64,000 nt of DNA from Bacillota bacterium (GTDB lineage: Bacteria > Bacillota > Clostridia > Peptostreptococcales > Anaerovoracaceae). Made by a program: the position numbers and the translations under genes. How positions within the stretch are numbered: the first letter of the stretch is position 1; each line of letters opens with the position of its first letter. The stretch is taken from positions 1 to 64,000 of the forward strand of contig JAAWDM010000031.1 in NCBI GenBank assembly GCA_022793795.1, written 5' to 3'. The notes beneath the pieces are model-generated. The model saw only the letters and a program-made list of their open reading frames with translations, was not told the origin of the DNA and ran no database searches. This document shows positions 34,830 through 43,899 of this stretch, in pieces.

Positions 34830-36392
34830 ATGTTGTTTGAAAAGAAACCGGAAAATCCATATGTAGAAGAGCTGTGCAAGGTCAGCGGTCTGCGCCCTTC
34901 CAAGGCCAGAAAAAAGCTGGAGGCCGCCGAAGCCTTGGGTATTTCCAATAAAAAATATATTCGCCATGAAGGCTGGAAACTATCCGATGAAGAACTGACA
35001 GAGCTGGCTCAAAAATTGAAGGAGCAAAAGGAAAAGCGAGACGCCCAAATCAAGGCCGTTCAGGAAGCCACCGGCTGGGAACGTGCCAAAGCCCGGGCAG
35101 CCTTAAAATCCATAAAGGCAAACCATATCTCTCTCTTTCAATATCTTTTAAAACACGGCTACGACTTAAGCGATGAGGAGCTTTCAGAGCTGGGAAAGGG
35201 CCTAGCCACAGCCAAAGAACGGCGAAAAGAAAACTACGACTTCTATATCCACACCGTCTGCCAAAAAACCGGCTGGAACAAGGAGGCTGCCCTGGCAGCC
35301 ATGGACCAAGCCAAAGAACTGGGAATTTCCTATCTGAAATATGTACAGACTGCCTGCTGGGAGAAAGACGCCGAAGAGGTGTCCGAGCTTGCAGAGGCTG
35401 TGGCAGAGCATAAAGAAGAAATCACAGACACAAAAGGCAACTATATCGACAAGATCATGAAAGCCACCGGCTGGTCCTATGGTAAGACAGAACTGGAGGT
35501 TTTAAAGGCGAAAAATCTCTGCGGATGTAGCTATGAGGACTACTATGTATTCCGTTTTTATGAACTTTCTCCCAAAGAGCAACAGGCATACGTGACCTTA
35601 GGAATGTTTAACCGGATGCGAATCAAATACAACGACCATACCACAGCGGCCAAATATTTTGACGATAAAGCCATGTTCAACCGTACCTTTGGAGACCACA
35701 TCCACAGAAAATGGCTTGTCAACGATGAAAACCTTTCCTATGACGATTTTCTTGCAGCCATCCAGGGTCTTACCTCTGTCATCGTCAAACCCCTTTCCCT
35801 TACCCAAGGTCAGGGCATCATGAAATTTTCCTGTAACGAAAGCGAGGCACAGAACAGAGCCCTCTATGAAGAGTTTATGGCCATGGAGGAAAGCATTTTA
35901 GAAGAATATATCGTGCAACATGAGGCCGTTGCCGCCTTTTGTCCAGCTTCGGTCAACACCCTGCGGATTACCACCCTGTACCATGACGGTGATTGTGATT
36001 TTCTCTACTCTGTATTTCGCATGGGTAGGGGCGGCGTGGTGGACAACTTTCATGCCGGCGGCATTGCAGCCTCTGTGGACGTGACTACCGGAAAGGTCAT
36101 TACCGACGCTGCCGACCTTTCCGGTGCAACCTATTCCGTTCATCCCACCAGCGGCCTAGCCATACCTGGTTTCCAGATTCCCCACTGGGAGCAGATACTC
36201 TCTGTCTGTAAGGCTGCTTGCACCCGAGTTCCAGGCGTCCATCTCATCGGATGGGATTTTGCCATTACGCCTAATGGTGTAGACCTGATAGAAGGCAATC
36301 CTGGCGCCTCTTATGTGGTGGCCCAGCTTCCCAACGTATCCATCGGCAAAGGGCTACGGAGCGTAATGGTAGATCCATATCTAGCTAGATAG
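34830..36392 (+). CDS. ATP-grasp protein with four N-terminal TGW-type repeats
   Basis: The 520-residue protein falls in two parts. Residues about 9-265 hold four repeats of about 62-66 residues. Each has a TGW/SGL turn, an A-rich helix, an IS..Y turn and a charged coil rich in E and K (starts near 9, 71, 135 and 203). Residues about 270-520 look like a sugar-transfer-associated ATP-grasp domain: VIVKPLSLTQGQGIMKF (nucleotide-binding Lys), LEEYIVQH, VNTLRITT, and GWDFAITPNGVDLIEGNPG (metal ligands). It would ligate or transfer onto an unknown acceptor, perhaps a cell wall or capsule sugar. It stands alone on the plus strand; AGGAGG precedes the ATG. The repeat part I cannot name. Confidence 0.8.
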   Translation: MLFEKKPENPYVEELCKVSGLRPSKARKKLEAAEALGISNKKYIRHEGWKLSDEELTELAQKLKEQKEKRDAQIKAVQEATGWERAKARAALKSIKANHISLFQYLLKHGYDLSDEELSELGKGLATAKERRKENYDFYIHTVCQKTGWNKEAALAAMDQAKELGISYLKYVQTACWEKDAEEVSELAEAVAEHKEEITDTKGNYIDKIMKATGWSYGKTELEVLKAKNLCGCSYEDYYVFRFYELSPKEQQAYVTLGMFNRMRIKYNDHTTAAKYFDDKAMFNRTFGDHIHRKWLVNDENLSYDDFLAAIQGLTSVIVKPLSLTQGQGIMKFSCNESEAQNRALYEEFMAMEESILEEYIVQHEAVAAFCPASVNTLRITTLYHDGDCDFLYSVFRMGRGGVVDNFHAGGIAASVDVTTGKVITDAADLSGATYSVHPTSGLAIPGFQIPHWEQILSVCKAACTRVPGVHLIGWDFAITPNGVDLIEGNPGASYVVAQLPNVSIGKGLRSVMVDPYLAR

Positions 36393-36421
36393 CCAAATGT
36401 ACAAAGCGTGCGCTTCTTGGG

Positions 36422-36622
36422 ATTTCTCATATATCGTATGTTTTTGAAGGTAATGTATCGAAGCCTCATCGAGAAATTCTGCCATATTCCTCTTTTGGGG
36501 GATGGCATGTGTCTACGTTTGGAAAGGGAAACAGCCTGAAAAGACCTGCTACGTTGAAATATGAGAAAATCCACAGACTCCGTCGACATATCCTATGAAA
36601 ATAGAGGGGTTATGTGAGAAAT
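36422..36622. repeat. Dispersed intergenic repeat, family 2, copy E (four TTCTCA boxes)
   Basis: The 201-bp element begins ATTTCTCATATA (36422-36433) and ends TATGTGAGAAAT (36611-36622), a 12-bp inverted repeat with one mismatch. Inner boxes are AATATGAGAAAA (from 36557) and a degenerate one near 36470-36480. The inner and outer right boxes are about 52 bp apart. ATGTATCGAAG (36453-36463) matches copy D in the opposite orientation. Confidence 0.75.
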
Positions 36623-36635
36623 TTAAAACAAGTAA

Positions 36636-36677
36636 AAAATCCGGAGGGCTTTGATTGCTCAATGCTCTCCGGATTTT
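36636..36677. terminator. Bidirectional terminator between the ATP-grasp gene and pckA
   Basis: An 11-bp stem, AAAATCCGGAG (36636-36646) and CTCCGGATTTT (36667-36677), has a 20-nt loop with T-rich flanks on both strands. It lies between convergent genes. Confidence 0.85.
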
Positions 36678-36688
36678 CTTCTCTATTT

Positions 36689-38293
36689 CTATTTCTGTGG
36701 GCCTGCAGGTACCAACGCTTTACCTGCAGCGTTGCCTTCGTATTTTTCAAAGTTCTTAATGAATCTTTCTGCCAAATCCATAGCCTTTTCTTCCCACTGG
36801 GATGGATCTCCATAGGTATCACGAGGGTCAAGAATTGCCGGGTCTACGCCAGGAAGTTCTGTCGGTACTTCCAGGTTAAAATGTGGAACCATCTTGGTCG
36901 GCGCATTGTTGATATCCCCGTCTAAGATGGCATCGATGATGCCGCGAGTATCCTTGATGGAGATGCGCTTGCCAGTGCCGTTCCAGCCTGTATTGACCAG
37001 ATAAGCCTTAGCGCCGCTCTTTTCCATCTTCTTTACCAACTCCTCTGCATACTTGGTCGGATGGAGTTCCAGGAACGCCTGTCCGAAGCAAGCGGAGAAG
37101 GTCGGCGTCGGCTCGGTGATGCCTCTCTCTGTACCTGCCAGCTTTGCCGTAAATCCAGACAGGAAGTAATACTGAGTCTGTTCCGGCGTCAGAATGGATA
37201 CTGGAGGCAGTACGCCGAATGCATCTGCAGACAGGAAGATGACATTCTTTGCTGCCGGTGCGGAGGACACCGGACGAACGATATTTTCGATATGCTGAAT
37301 CGGATAGGATACACGGGTGTTCTCCGTTACACTCTTGTCTGCGAAATCGATTTTGCCTTCTGCATCCAGAGTCACGTTTTCCAAAAGGGCGTTGCGCTTG
37401 ATGGCATGATAGATGTCCGGTTCCGATTCCTTATCCAGGTTGATGACCTTAGCATAGCATCCGCCCTCAAAGTTAAAGATACCGTTATCATCCCAGCCGT
37501 GTTCGTCATCGCCGATGAGCAGACGCTTCGGGTCAGTGGAAAGGGTGGTCTTTCCGGTTCCAGAAAGTCCGAAGAAAATAGCCGTATTCTCGCCGTTCAT
37601 ATCGGTGTTGGCAGAGCAGTGCATAGAAGCGATACCCTTTAGCGGCAGGTAGTAGTTCATCATGGAGAACATACCCTTCTTCATTTCACCGCCATACCAA
37701 GTATTGATAATAACCTGCTCCCGGCTTGTGATATTGAATACAACAGCAGTCTCCGAATTGAGGCCCAGTTCCTTGTAGTTTTCTACCTTGGCCTTGGATG
37801 CAGTGTAAACCACAAAATCAGGTTCAAAGTTTGCCAACTCTTCTTCAGAAGGAACGATGAACATGTTCTTTACAAAATGTGCTTGCCAAGCCACTTCCAT
37901 GATGAAACGGATGGCCATACGGGTGTCCTTGTTAGCGCCGCAGAAAGCGTCCACCACATATACCCTCTTGCCGGAAAGCTCATCTATGGCAATCTTCTTT
38001 ACTGCTTCCCAGGTTTCCTGGCTTGCAGGGTGGTTGTCGTTCTTATATTCGTCAGAAGTCCACCATACGGTGTCCTTGGAATTTTCATCTACAACGATGA
38101 ATTTATCTTTCGGGGAGCGGCCGGTATATACGCCTGTCATTACGTTGACAGCGCCCAGCTCGCTGATCTGTCCCTTTTCATAACCTTCCAGTTCCGGTTT
38201 CATTTCCTCTTCAAACAGAACCTCATAGGAAGGGTTATGTACAATTTCCGTTGTCCCAGTAATACCATACTTTGTTAAATCGATTACAGCCAT
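36689..38293 (-). CDS. pckA: Phosphoenolpyruvate carboxykinase (ATP)
   Basis: The 534-residue protein has the ATP-type PEPCK signatures: [28 protein letters not shown], and the P-loop [14 protein letters not shown] followed by LIGDDEHGW (metal). It also has [14 protein letters not shown] and the C-terminal [11 protein letters not shown]. It interconverts oxaloacetate and PEP with ATP/ADP and CO2. In anaerobes it may run toward oxaloacetate. It has a good promoter about 100 bp upstream and a terminator downstream, so it is monocistronic. Confidence 0.97.
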   Translation of the reverse strand: MAVIDLTKYGITGTTEIVHNPSYEVLFEEEMKPELEGYEKGQISELGAVNVMTGVYTGRSPKDKFIVVDENSKDTVWWTSDEYKNDNHPASQETWEAVKKIAIDELSGKRVYVVDAFCGANKDTRMAIRFIMEVAWQAHFVKNMFIVPSEEELANFEPDFVVYTASKAKVENYKELGLNSETAVVFNITSREQVIINTWYGGEMKKGMFSMMNYYLPLKGIASMHCSANTDMNGENTAIFFGLSGTGKTTLSTDPKRLLIGDDEHGWDDNGIFNFEGGCYAKVINLDKESEPDIYHAIKRNALLENVTLDAEGKIDFADKSVTENTRVSYPIQHIENIVRPVSSAPAAKNVIFLSADAFGVLPPVSILTPEQTQYYFLSGFTAKLAGTERGITEPTPTFSACFGQAFLELHPTKYAEELVKKMEKSGAKAYLVNTGWNGTGKRISIKDTRGIIDAILDGDINNAPTKMVPHFNLEVPTELPGVDPAILDPRDTYGDPSQWEEKAMDLAERFIKNFEKYEGNAAGKALVPAGPQK

Positions 38294-38395
38294 CTTCTCT
38301 CTTACCTCATTTCTCTGATTTCATCTCTTTTGACTGATAATGATAAGCAAAACCTACGGCCTACCCGCCGTCCAGCGTCCTGCTTTACTATCATA

Positions 38396-38423
38396 TATTA
38401 TAGCGTCTTAGCCGATAAAATCA
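38396..38423 (-). promoter_or_regulatory. Promoter of pckA
   Basis: TATAAT (38396-38401) and TTGATT (38418-38423) are spaced by 16 bp on the minus strand. Confidence 0.7.
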
Positions 38424-38471
38424 ATCGAAAAATGGTAACCTTTAATTAAGTAATTTTATATCCAAAAATAC

Positions 38472-39023
38472 TTAAATTTTATAACCCTTTTCCTGTTCCA
38501 TATAGGCCAACACATCCGCTGGCTTGCGAAAAGCGGCACAAAGGTTCAAACACGCCTCGCTCATAAATCCGTGGGCTGCCGTACCTGCCAGAAGTTCCAT
38601 GAGACTGTCATAATAGCCGCCTGTGTTTAAAATGGCAATGGGCTTTTCGTGCCTACCAAGCTGCTTTAAGGTCAAAATCTCAAAGAACTCCTCAAAGGTA
38701 CCGATGCCGCCAGGAGTCATGATAAAGCCGTCGGCCCGTTCTTCCATCAATTCTTTACGCTGTCGCATGGTCTTCGTAAAGAGAAACTCACTGCACTGGT
38801 CTGAAAGAACACCTTCCTTATGAAAAAACTCTGGCGCAATGCCCAAAGACCAGCCGCCGCCTTCACTTACGCCGCGAACCACAGCTCCCATCAATCCGGT
38901 GGCCCCGCCTCCAAAAATCAGCCCATGACCTCGCGCTGCCATCTGCCTGCCCAATTCTTCTCCTGCTGTAATATATACCCTTTCAATCTGATCGCTGCTG
39001 GCCCCATATACGCATAAATTCAT
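38472..39023 (-). CDS. LOG family protein (nucleoside 5'-monophosphate phosphoribohydrolase type)
   Basis: The 183-residue protein starts MNLCVYGASSDQIERVYITA. It has LIFGGGATGLMGAVVRGV, MRQRKELMEERADGFIMTPG and the catalytic PGGIGTFEEFFEIL, the PGGxGTxxE motif of LOG proteins. Plant homologues release free cytokinins from their ribotides; bacterial ones cleave AMP-like nucleotides, with physiological roles mostly unclear. GAGGTG lies 7 nt before the ATG. It is downstream of the membrane-anchored hypothetical gene by 15 bp. Confidence 0.92.
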   Translation of the reverse strand: MNLCVYGASSDQIERVYITAGEELGRQMAARGHGLIFGGGATGLMGAVVRGVSEGGGWSLGIAPEFFHKEGVLSDQCSEFLFTKTMRQRKELMEERADGFIMTPGGIGTFEEFFEILTLKQLGRHEKPIAILNTGGYYDSLMELLAGTAAHGFMSEACLNLCAAFRKPADVLAYMEQEKGYKI

Positions 39024-39038
39024 AGTTCGTCACCTCAT

Positions 39039-39878
39039 TTATCTTAGCACACTTTGGGATAAAATCTTTTCATCGCAAGATTCCAATACCGCCATATCAG
39101 CAGCCAAAACATAAAAAAACACCGACGTATCCCACTCTTCAAAATATCTTCCATACACCCTTCCCACCATATCTATAGGCGCAAATTCTTCCCCTTGCCA
39201 TGAATCAGCCGGAGAACCATATTGAAGATAGGAACGACAAAACCTTGTTCGCTGATGAAAAACCCCGTTGACCGTGAGAACTGCATCCACTTGGGTCCAA
39301 CCAGAAATCCCTCCATACTCCGCATTTTCTTTCACACGGCCAATCTTCCAGTCAAAGACCAGTTGCTCCCTTTGGATACCAAAGTCGCGGAGCACCAGGT
39401 TTTGAAAATCAAACTGTGGAACCTGAGCCGTGGCCTTTAGGTCTATAGATCCATCGGAGAGGAATCCATAAGGCTTCGTCTCCCTGGAGCCCTCCTCTCG
39501 ACATACCAGATAAGCGCCATAAAATCCATTATAATAAGGCGACCCGCTGTCAAAGAGCCTGCTGCACCCCTTTCTCATGTCAAAGGCCGGAAAGTTGTAC
39601 AGAATGGTCAGTTTTAAATCTGACTGCCCAGTAAAACGTTGAAAGCCCGCATCATCGTTGAAGGTCATCACGAAAGGATACCAGTCGTCCTCTTCGGTGA
39701 CGCCGCCGCCAGGAATGGAAAGTTCAATCCCCTTTTCGGCCATAATGCTTTCCCTGACATGAAGTCCGCTATAGACCTTCATCACCCCTAAACTGATGGG
39801 ATAATTAGAAAAAGGCGACCAGAAAAAGGCCGCCAATATCACTGCCACAAGGGCAGCTATCATCCATTTCTTTTTCAT
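39039..39878 (-). CDS. Membrane-anchored protein of unknown function
   Basis: The 279-residue protein starts with a short basic end and a membrane segment (KWMIAALVAVILAAFFW) with no lipobox, so it is anchored or secreted. The outside part has motifs I cannot place: WYPFVMTFNDDAGFQRFTG, LTILYNFPAFD, SPYYNGFYGAYLV and IDLKATAQVPQFDFQNLVL. It looks beta-rich and aromatic. It lies 15 bp upstream of the LOG gene and is likely cotranscribed. No function is proposed. Confidence 0.65.
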   Translation of the reverse strand: MKKKWMIAALVAVILAAFFWSPFSNYPISLGVMKVYSGLHVRESIMAEKGIELSIPGGGVTEEDDWYPFVMTFNDDAGFQRFTGQSDLKLTILYNFPAFDMRKGCSRLFDSGSPYYNGFYGAYLVCREEGSRETKPYGFLSDGSIDLKATAQVPQFDFQNLVLRDFGIQREQLVFDWKIGRVKENAEYGGISGWTQVDAVLTVNGVFHQRTRFCRSYLQYGSPADSWQGEEFAPIDMVGRVYGRYFEEWDTSVFFYVLAADMAVLESCDEKILSQSVLR

Positions 39879-39948
39879 ATCCCCATTTTAACAAATCCCA
39901 CCTGGATAGTAAACAGAAATATGTCACAGCTTACTGCGATTCAGTATT

Positions 39949-41070
39949 TTACAGTTCATTGAGCAGTTCGGTGAACTTTTCCAGACCTTCTTTCAAAGTC
40001 TTGGAGTCGAAGGCATAACCGATACGTACTGTTCCTTCCAGTTCAAAAGCAGAACCCGGTGTGAAGAGCACGCCCTTTTCCTTAATCAGACGAACGCACA
40101 GGTCATAGGACGGAATATCCTTGTCATAATACACCAGGGCCGTGGTGCCGGCTACTGGTTTCAGATAGCGAACGCCTTCTGTCTCGTTGACCCACTTATC
40201 CAAAATCGCCCGATTCTTCAAAAGGATTGCACGGTTTCTGTCAAAGATTTTTTCCTTATGCTTCAAAGCCAGAGCAGCCAGCATATCGTCCAATGCACCG
40301 CAGCTGATGGTATCATAGTCTCTTCTCTGATGACAAGCCTCCAAAACATCTTTGCTTCTGGTGACAATCCATCCCATTCGCAGGCCTGCCAAAGAGAAAA
40401 TCTTGGACATGCTGCCTACAGAGATGCCCTTGTCATACAGGTCAACGATGGAGTGCATATAGCTGCCGTCCTCTGAAATACCACGATATACTTCATCGCT
40501 TAAGATATAAGCGCCTACGCTCTCAGCAATCTTGACGATTTCCATCATATCTTCTTTGCTGATCCAGGAACCGGTCGGATTGTCTGGATTGTTGATGGTA
40601 ATCATCTTGGTATGTTCATCCACCTGACTTCTAAGCAGTTCTAAATCCGGCAGGAAGTTGTTTTCCAAAGTCAACTGATGAATCCGCACCTCTGCGCCGA
40701 TGGACTCTGGAATGGAGTAGTGCTGCTGATAAGTCGGCATAACGGAAATCATGTTGTCCTCTGGTTTAATCATGGACATGATAACCTGATGGTTCGCGCC
40801 GATAGCTCCATGGGTCGGAATCACCTGCTCCGGCTTTACATTTTCATAAAGTCCGGCTACGCCCTCTAAAAATTCAGGGGAACCAAAGATGTGACCATAG
40901 GTCAGTCTCATATCTTTCAAATTACGCAGGTATTCATCCACATTTTCGCCTGCCAGAGTTAAAAGCTCGCCAACTGTAAGGGAATCGATACAGGTCTCTC
41001 CCAGATTATATACGGCTTGCTCCTCATAATCATTCATCCACCGCTCTACCTTAAAGGTTTTAATATCCAT
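39949..41070 (-). CDS. PLP-dependent class I/II aminotransferase
   Basis: The 373-residue protein follows the fold-type I layout: GAIGANHQVIMSMIKPED, NNPDNPTGSWISKED, LSDEVYRGISE, and SMSKIFSLAGLRMGW (catalytic Lys in S-x-S-K). The C-terminal region holds VRIGYAF. Substrate specificity cannot be read from the sequence; aromatic or branched-chain amino acid use would fit the neighbouring pathways but is only a guess. GAGGAGGGG precedes the ATG. It is not part of the aro operon. Confidence 0.9.
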   Translation of the reverse strand: MDIKTFKVERWMNDYEEQAVYNLGETCIDSLTVGELLTLAGENVDEYLRNLKDMRLTYGHIFGSPEFLEGVAGLYENVKPEQVIPTHGAIGANHQVIMSMIKPEDNMISVMPTYQQHYSIPESIGAEVRIHQLTLENNFLPDLELLRSQVDEHTKMITINNPDNPTGSWISKEDMMEIVKIAESVGAYILSDEVYRGISEDGSYMHSIVDLYDKGISVGSMSKIFSLAGLRMGWIVTRSKDVLEACHQRRDYDTISCGALDDMLAALALKHKEKIFDRNRAILLKNRAILDKWVNETEGVRYLKPVAGTTALVYYDKDIPSYDLCVRLIKEKGVLFTPGSAFELEGTVRIGYAFDSKTLKEGLEKFTELLNEL

Positions 41071-41190
41071 AAAGCCCCTCCTCTTATTTTCTGGTTTATT
41101 ACTTTTATGGGTTCATTATACCATGACATGTCGAGCCTGAAGTTTTTTCTTCTCAAAATATTTCTATGGATTTTTTGTAAAATATACAAA

Positions 41191-41234
41191 AAGGAACTGT
41201 ACCATAGTCTTTTCTCTGACCATGGACAGTTCCT
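41191..41234 (-). terminator. Rho-independent terminator of infC-rpmI-rplT
   Basis: A long stem pairs AGGAACTGT (41192-41200) with ACAGTTCCT (41226-41234), continued by CCAT/ATGG and GTC/GAC, with TTTTTG after it on the minus strand. It lies 30 bp past rplT. Confidence 0.9.
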
Positions 41235-41262
41235 CTATCTTTCATATTGATTTGCAGCGTCT

Positions 41263-41619
41263 CTATTTTACAGCCTTTTTAGCGGTCTCGCAAAGCTGGG
41301 TGAAACCAGCTGCATCATAGATTGCCATCTCGGACAGCATCTTTCTGTTGATCTGGATGCCGGACTTCTTCAGACCGTTCATCAACTGACTGTAGCTGAT
41401 GTCGTTCATTCTTGCAGCAGCGTTAATTCTTGCAATCCACATCTGTCTGTACTGTCTCTTTTTCAGCTTTCTTCCTACATATGCGGATCTTAATGATCTC
41501 ATGACAGCCGGATTAGCAGCTCTGAACACCTTGCTCTTAGCGCCATAGAATCCCTTAGCCTGCTTTAAAATTTTCTTATGTCTCTTATGTGCGTTTACAC
41601 CTTTTTTTACTCTTGCCAT
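41263..41619 (-). CDS. rplT: 50S ribosomal protein L20
   Basis: The 118-residue basic protein starts [18 protein letters not shown] and has [17 protein letters not shown] and [15 protein letters not shown], as in L20. It binds 23S rRNA and, in Firmicutes, represses its own operon through the leader RNA. It follows rpmI by 19 bp and ends the infC operon. Length is normal. Confidence 0.98.
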   Translation of the reverse strand: MARVKKGVNAHKRHKKILKQAKGFYGAKSKVFRAANPAVMRSLRSAYVGRKLKKRQYRQMWIARINAAARMNDISYSQLMNGLKKSGIQINRKMLSEMAIYDAAGFTQLCETAKKAVK

Positions 41620-41638
41620 GTTTCCTTACCTCCCAATC

Positions 41639-41839
41639 CTATTTCGCCATGGAACGCAACATTCTCTTTAAATCTGCGCTTGTTAAAGTGGTAGCTTTTC
41701 TCAGGCCTCTTTTTCTCTTAGCAGCCTTTTTAGTAAGAATATGGCTCTTATATGCCTTATTTCTCTTTACTTTACCGGAACCGGTCAGTTTCAATCTCTT
41801 GCATGCTCCTCTATGGGACTTCATTTTATTCTTTGCCAT
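41639..41839 (-). CDS. rpmI: 50S ribosomal protein L35
   Basis: The 66-residue basic protein starts [20 protein letters not shown] and has [19 protein letters not shown], the L35 signature. It is the middle gene of infC-rpmI-rplT, a near-universal order. GGAGGAAGAG precedes its ATG. Confidence 0.97.
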   Translation of the reverse strand: MAKNKMKSHRGACKRLKLTGSGKVKRNKAYKSHILTKKAAKRKRGLRKATTLTSADLKRMLRSMAK

Positions 41840-41879
41840 GATGATCTCTTCCTCCTATGTTAAATGGTGAATTTGTAAC

Positions 41880-42395
41880 TTATTTGTCGGATTTTGGGCC
41901 AAGCACCATTGTCAAACTTCTACCTTCAAATAAAGGCTTCTTTTCAATAACGCTTACATCAGAGACCGCTTCAGCAAAGGCCTGCATTACCGCCATACCC
42001 TTATCCTTATAGTCCCTCTCCCTGCCTCTAAATCTCAGGCTCACTTTAACCTTGTCGCCATCTTTGAGGAATTTAGACGCTGTATTTGCTTTCACCTTCA
42101 CATCATGTTCCTCAATAAAGGTACTCAACCTGATCTCTTTAATCTGGGTCGTCCTCTGTTTCTTCTTGGCTTCTTTCTCCTTCTTCTGGAGTTCATAGCG
42201 ATATTTGCCGTAGTCAAGAATCTTACAGACCGGCGGTTTCGCATTGGGTGAAATATTAACTAAATCCAGCTTCTTCTCTGCTGCCAGATCTAAAGCCTTG
42301 TCTGTTGGCATTACACCGAGCATGGTACCGTCCGTATCGATGACTCTCACTTCCCTATCACGAATTTCTTCGTTAATCAGATTTTCCTTACTAAT
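41880..42395 (-). CDS. infC: Translation initiation factor IF-3 (AUU start)
   Basis: The 171-residue protein reads ISKENLINEEIRDREVRVID at its N-terminus, has LDLVNISPNAKPPVCKILDYGKYRYE, and a C-terminal domain with IEEHDVKVK and VSLRFRGRERDY. IF-3 blocks subunit joining and checks start codons. I place the start at ATT, 42395, because AGGAGGTG lies 7 nt upstream and the protein begins exactly where other IF-3s do. An AUU start is the known self-regulating start of infC. An ATG at 42503 would extend the protein through the leader's terminator hairpin. Confidence 0.93.
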   Translation of the reverse strand: MSKENLINEEIRDREVRVIDTDGTMLGVMPTDKALDLAAEKKLDLVNISPNAKPPVCKILDYGKYRYELQKKEKEAKKKQRTTQIKEIRLSTFIEEHDVKVKANTASKFLKDGDKVKVSLRFRGRERDYKDKGMAVMQAFAEAVSDVSVIEKKPLFEGRSLTMVLGPKSDK

Positions 42396-42575
42396 GGCCG
42401 TACACCTCCTAAAGACCTTCCTGTCCGGCTTCATGCCGGTACAGTTTCCTGAAAAAAAGCGGATACTCGAAAGTATCCGCCAAAATTCACGCCAAGCGTG
42501 CAATTCTCAACATATCAACCTGCAGTGACGACTGGGTCAAACAGGTGAGAAGCGGATAACTTCTTCTTCGTTACT
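42396..42575 (-). promoter_or_regulatory. L20 leader with attenuator hairpin upstream of infC
   Basis: The 180-nt leader contains AAGTTATCCGCTTCTCACC near its 5' end, matching the Firmicute L20 leader as I recall it. A terminator follows: GCGGATACT (42459-42467) pairs with AGTATCCGC (42472-42480), followed on the minus strand by seven Ts. L20 binding is expected to favour this terminator. The leader ends at the infC ribosome site. Confidence 0.8.
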
Positions 42576-42580
42576 TTGAT

Positions 42581-42609
42581 ACTATATCACCGAAAGCCGC
42601 TGCTGTCAA
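42581..42609 (-). promoter_or_regulatory. Promoter of infC-rpmI-rplT
   Basis: TTGACA (42604-42609) and TATAGT (42581-42586) are spaced by 17 bp on the minus strand, a near-consensus promoter that fixes the start of the L20 leader. Confidence 0.85.
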
Positions 42610-42639
42610 GGAAAACCTGGTTTTTATAGAAAATTTTAT

Positions 42640-43572
42640 CTATATCTTTGGGTTGTTCTCACCGATGGGAAAGAACAACTGATTGGTATCAGTGTCCATC
42701 ACGCACATGCCGCCCATAGGCAGTGTAATCATAGGGAATCCATGGCCAGATTGAATGTTATACATAATCGGAATATCAAGTTCGGCAGTGGCTTCCATGA
42801 TAACACGAACCACGTCATAGTCCCTCTCATCCAGATTGCAATCGGTAATATGACCAATGAGAATCCCTGCGGCATCCCTGAGTTTTCCCGCATTTCTCAG
42901 CTGATAAATATATCTGTCCAGATTTCCGATATGTTCGCAGAGTTCCTCAATAAATAGAATTTTTCCCTTGGTATCCATCTCGCAAGGCGTACCGATGGAC
43001 GCGCACATGACGGCCAGATTCCCCCCTGTCAAAATTCCAGAAGCCCGTCCAGGTCTGGCCACGCCAATGGGTAGCCCCTCTGGCGCTTTATATGTATAAC
43101 AATCTTCTGCTGATAATGCCTCAAAAAAGGCCAATTTACTTTCCTGGTCAAAATGCTCCACCATATTGGAAGATACCATAGGTCCATGGTAAGTGACAAA
43201 ACCGCACTCCTGGTTAAAGAGCAAGTGAAGACTGGTCACATCGCTGTAACCTACGAAAATCTTTGGATGTTTCTTTATCATATCCAAATCTAAATATTCC
43301 AGAATCCGATTGGCGCCATCTCCACCGCGAAGACAGAATATAGCGCTTACCTCATCATCCTCAAACATTCGGTTGATCCATTTTGCCCGCAATGTTTCCT
43401 CTCCAGCCATATATCCGCCTTTCGACACATGAAGATTATCAGCCGCCTTTACCTTAAACCCCAGCTGCTCCAAAACATTTCTGCACTGCTGTACCCGCTC
43501 CTCTGATACAGGGGAACTGGTTGCAACCAAGCCAACCGTATCGCCAGCTTTTATTCTCTTTGGATATATCAT
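42640..43572 (-). CDS. S66 family LD-carboxypeptidase-like protein
   Basis: The 310-residue protein has the LdcA/MccF layout: VGLVATSSPVSEERV, RGGDGANRILEYLD, GYSDVTSLHLLFN (nucleophile Ser), FIEELCEH (Glu) and GHITD (His). It cleaves LD-amide bonds of murein peptides, or microcin-like substrates in MccF members, so it serves wall recycling or self-immunity. The ATG at 43572 follows GAGGTG by 5 nt; TTG at 43575 is the other choice. It is divergent from lexA with a 327-bp gap. Confidence 0.92.
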   Translation of the reverse strand: MIYPKRIKAGDTVGLVATSSPVSEERVQQCRNVLEQLGFKVKAADNLHVSKGGYMAGEETLRAKWINRMFEDDEVSAIFCLRGGDGANRILEYLDLDMIKKHPKIFVGYSDVTSLHLLFNQECGFVTYHGPMVSSNMVEHFDQESKLAFFEALSAEDCYTYKAPEGLPIGVARPGRASGILTGGNLAVMCASIGTPCEMDTKGKILFIEELCEHIGNLDRYIYQLRNAGKLRDAAGILIGHITDCNLDERDYDVVRVIMEATAELDIPIMYNIQSGHGFPMITLPMGGMCVMDTDTNQLFFPIGENNPKI

Positions 43573-43804
43573 CAAGACACCTCATTTCATGTATTTTTAT
43601 GAAAACTGCTTTTGCATATAATTTGCATTTCAATCTATATTTCATTCTATGCAAATACCGTGCCATCTAAATTCAATGGACGTCTCTCGCTTTCCTAACA
43701 AAATACATTGATTCTGTTCCTGATATGGATGGCGATAATCATATTTCAACCTGTTTTAACCTATTGGTATCCCTTCGGAATATTTATCTATAAAATTTTA
43801 TTCT

Positions 43805-43842
43805 GAACAGGCGTTTACTTTTTGTTCGCCTTATGATAAAAT
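43805..43842 (+). promoter_or_regulatory. lexA promoter with overlapping SOS box
   Basis: GAACAGGCGTTT (43805-43816) is a one-off match to the Gram-positive LexA box GAACnnnnGTTC. It overlaps the -35 TTTACT (43814-43819), which is 17 bp from the -10 TAAAAT (43837-43842). This implies autoregulation of lexA. The rest of the 327-bp gap, 43573-43804, is AT-rich with short inverted repeats (TTTGCAT/ATGCAAA) and no gene. Confidence 0.7.
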
Positions 43843-43899
43843 ACATTTAAGTCGCACCCCGATCGGGCTTAAGCGAAATATGGAAATGGAGAAATATCT

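Noticed and set aside
42396-42503. Longer infC start at ATG 42503
   Set aside because: It would translate the L20 leader's terminator hairpin and add residues that IF-3 proteins do not have.
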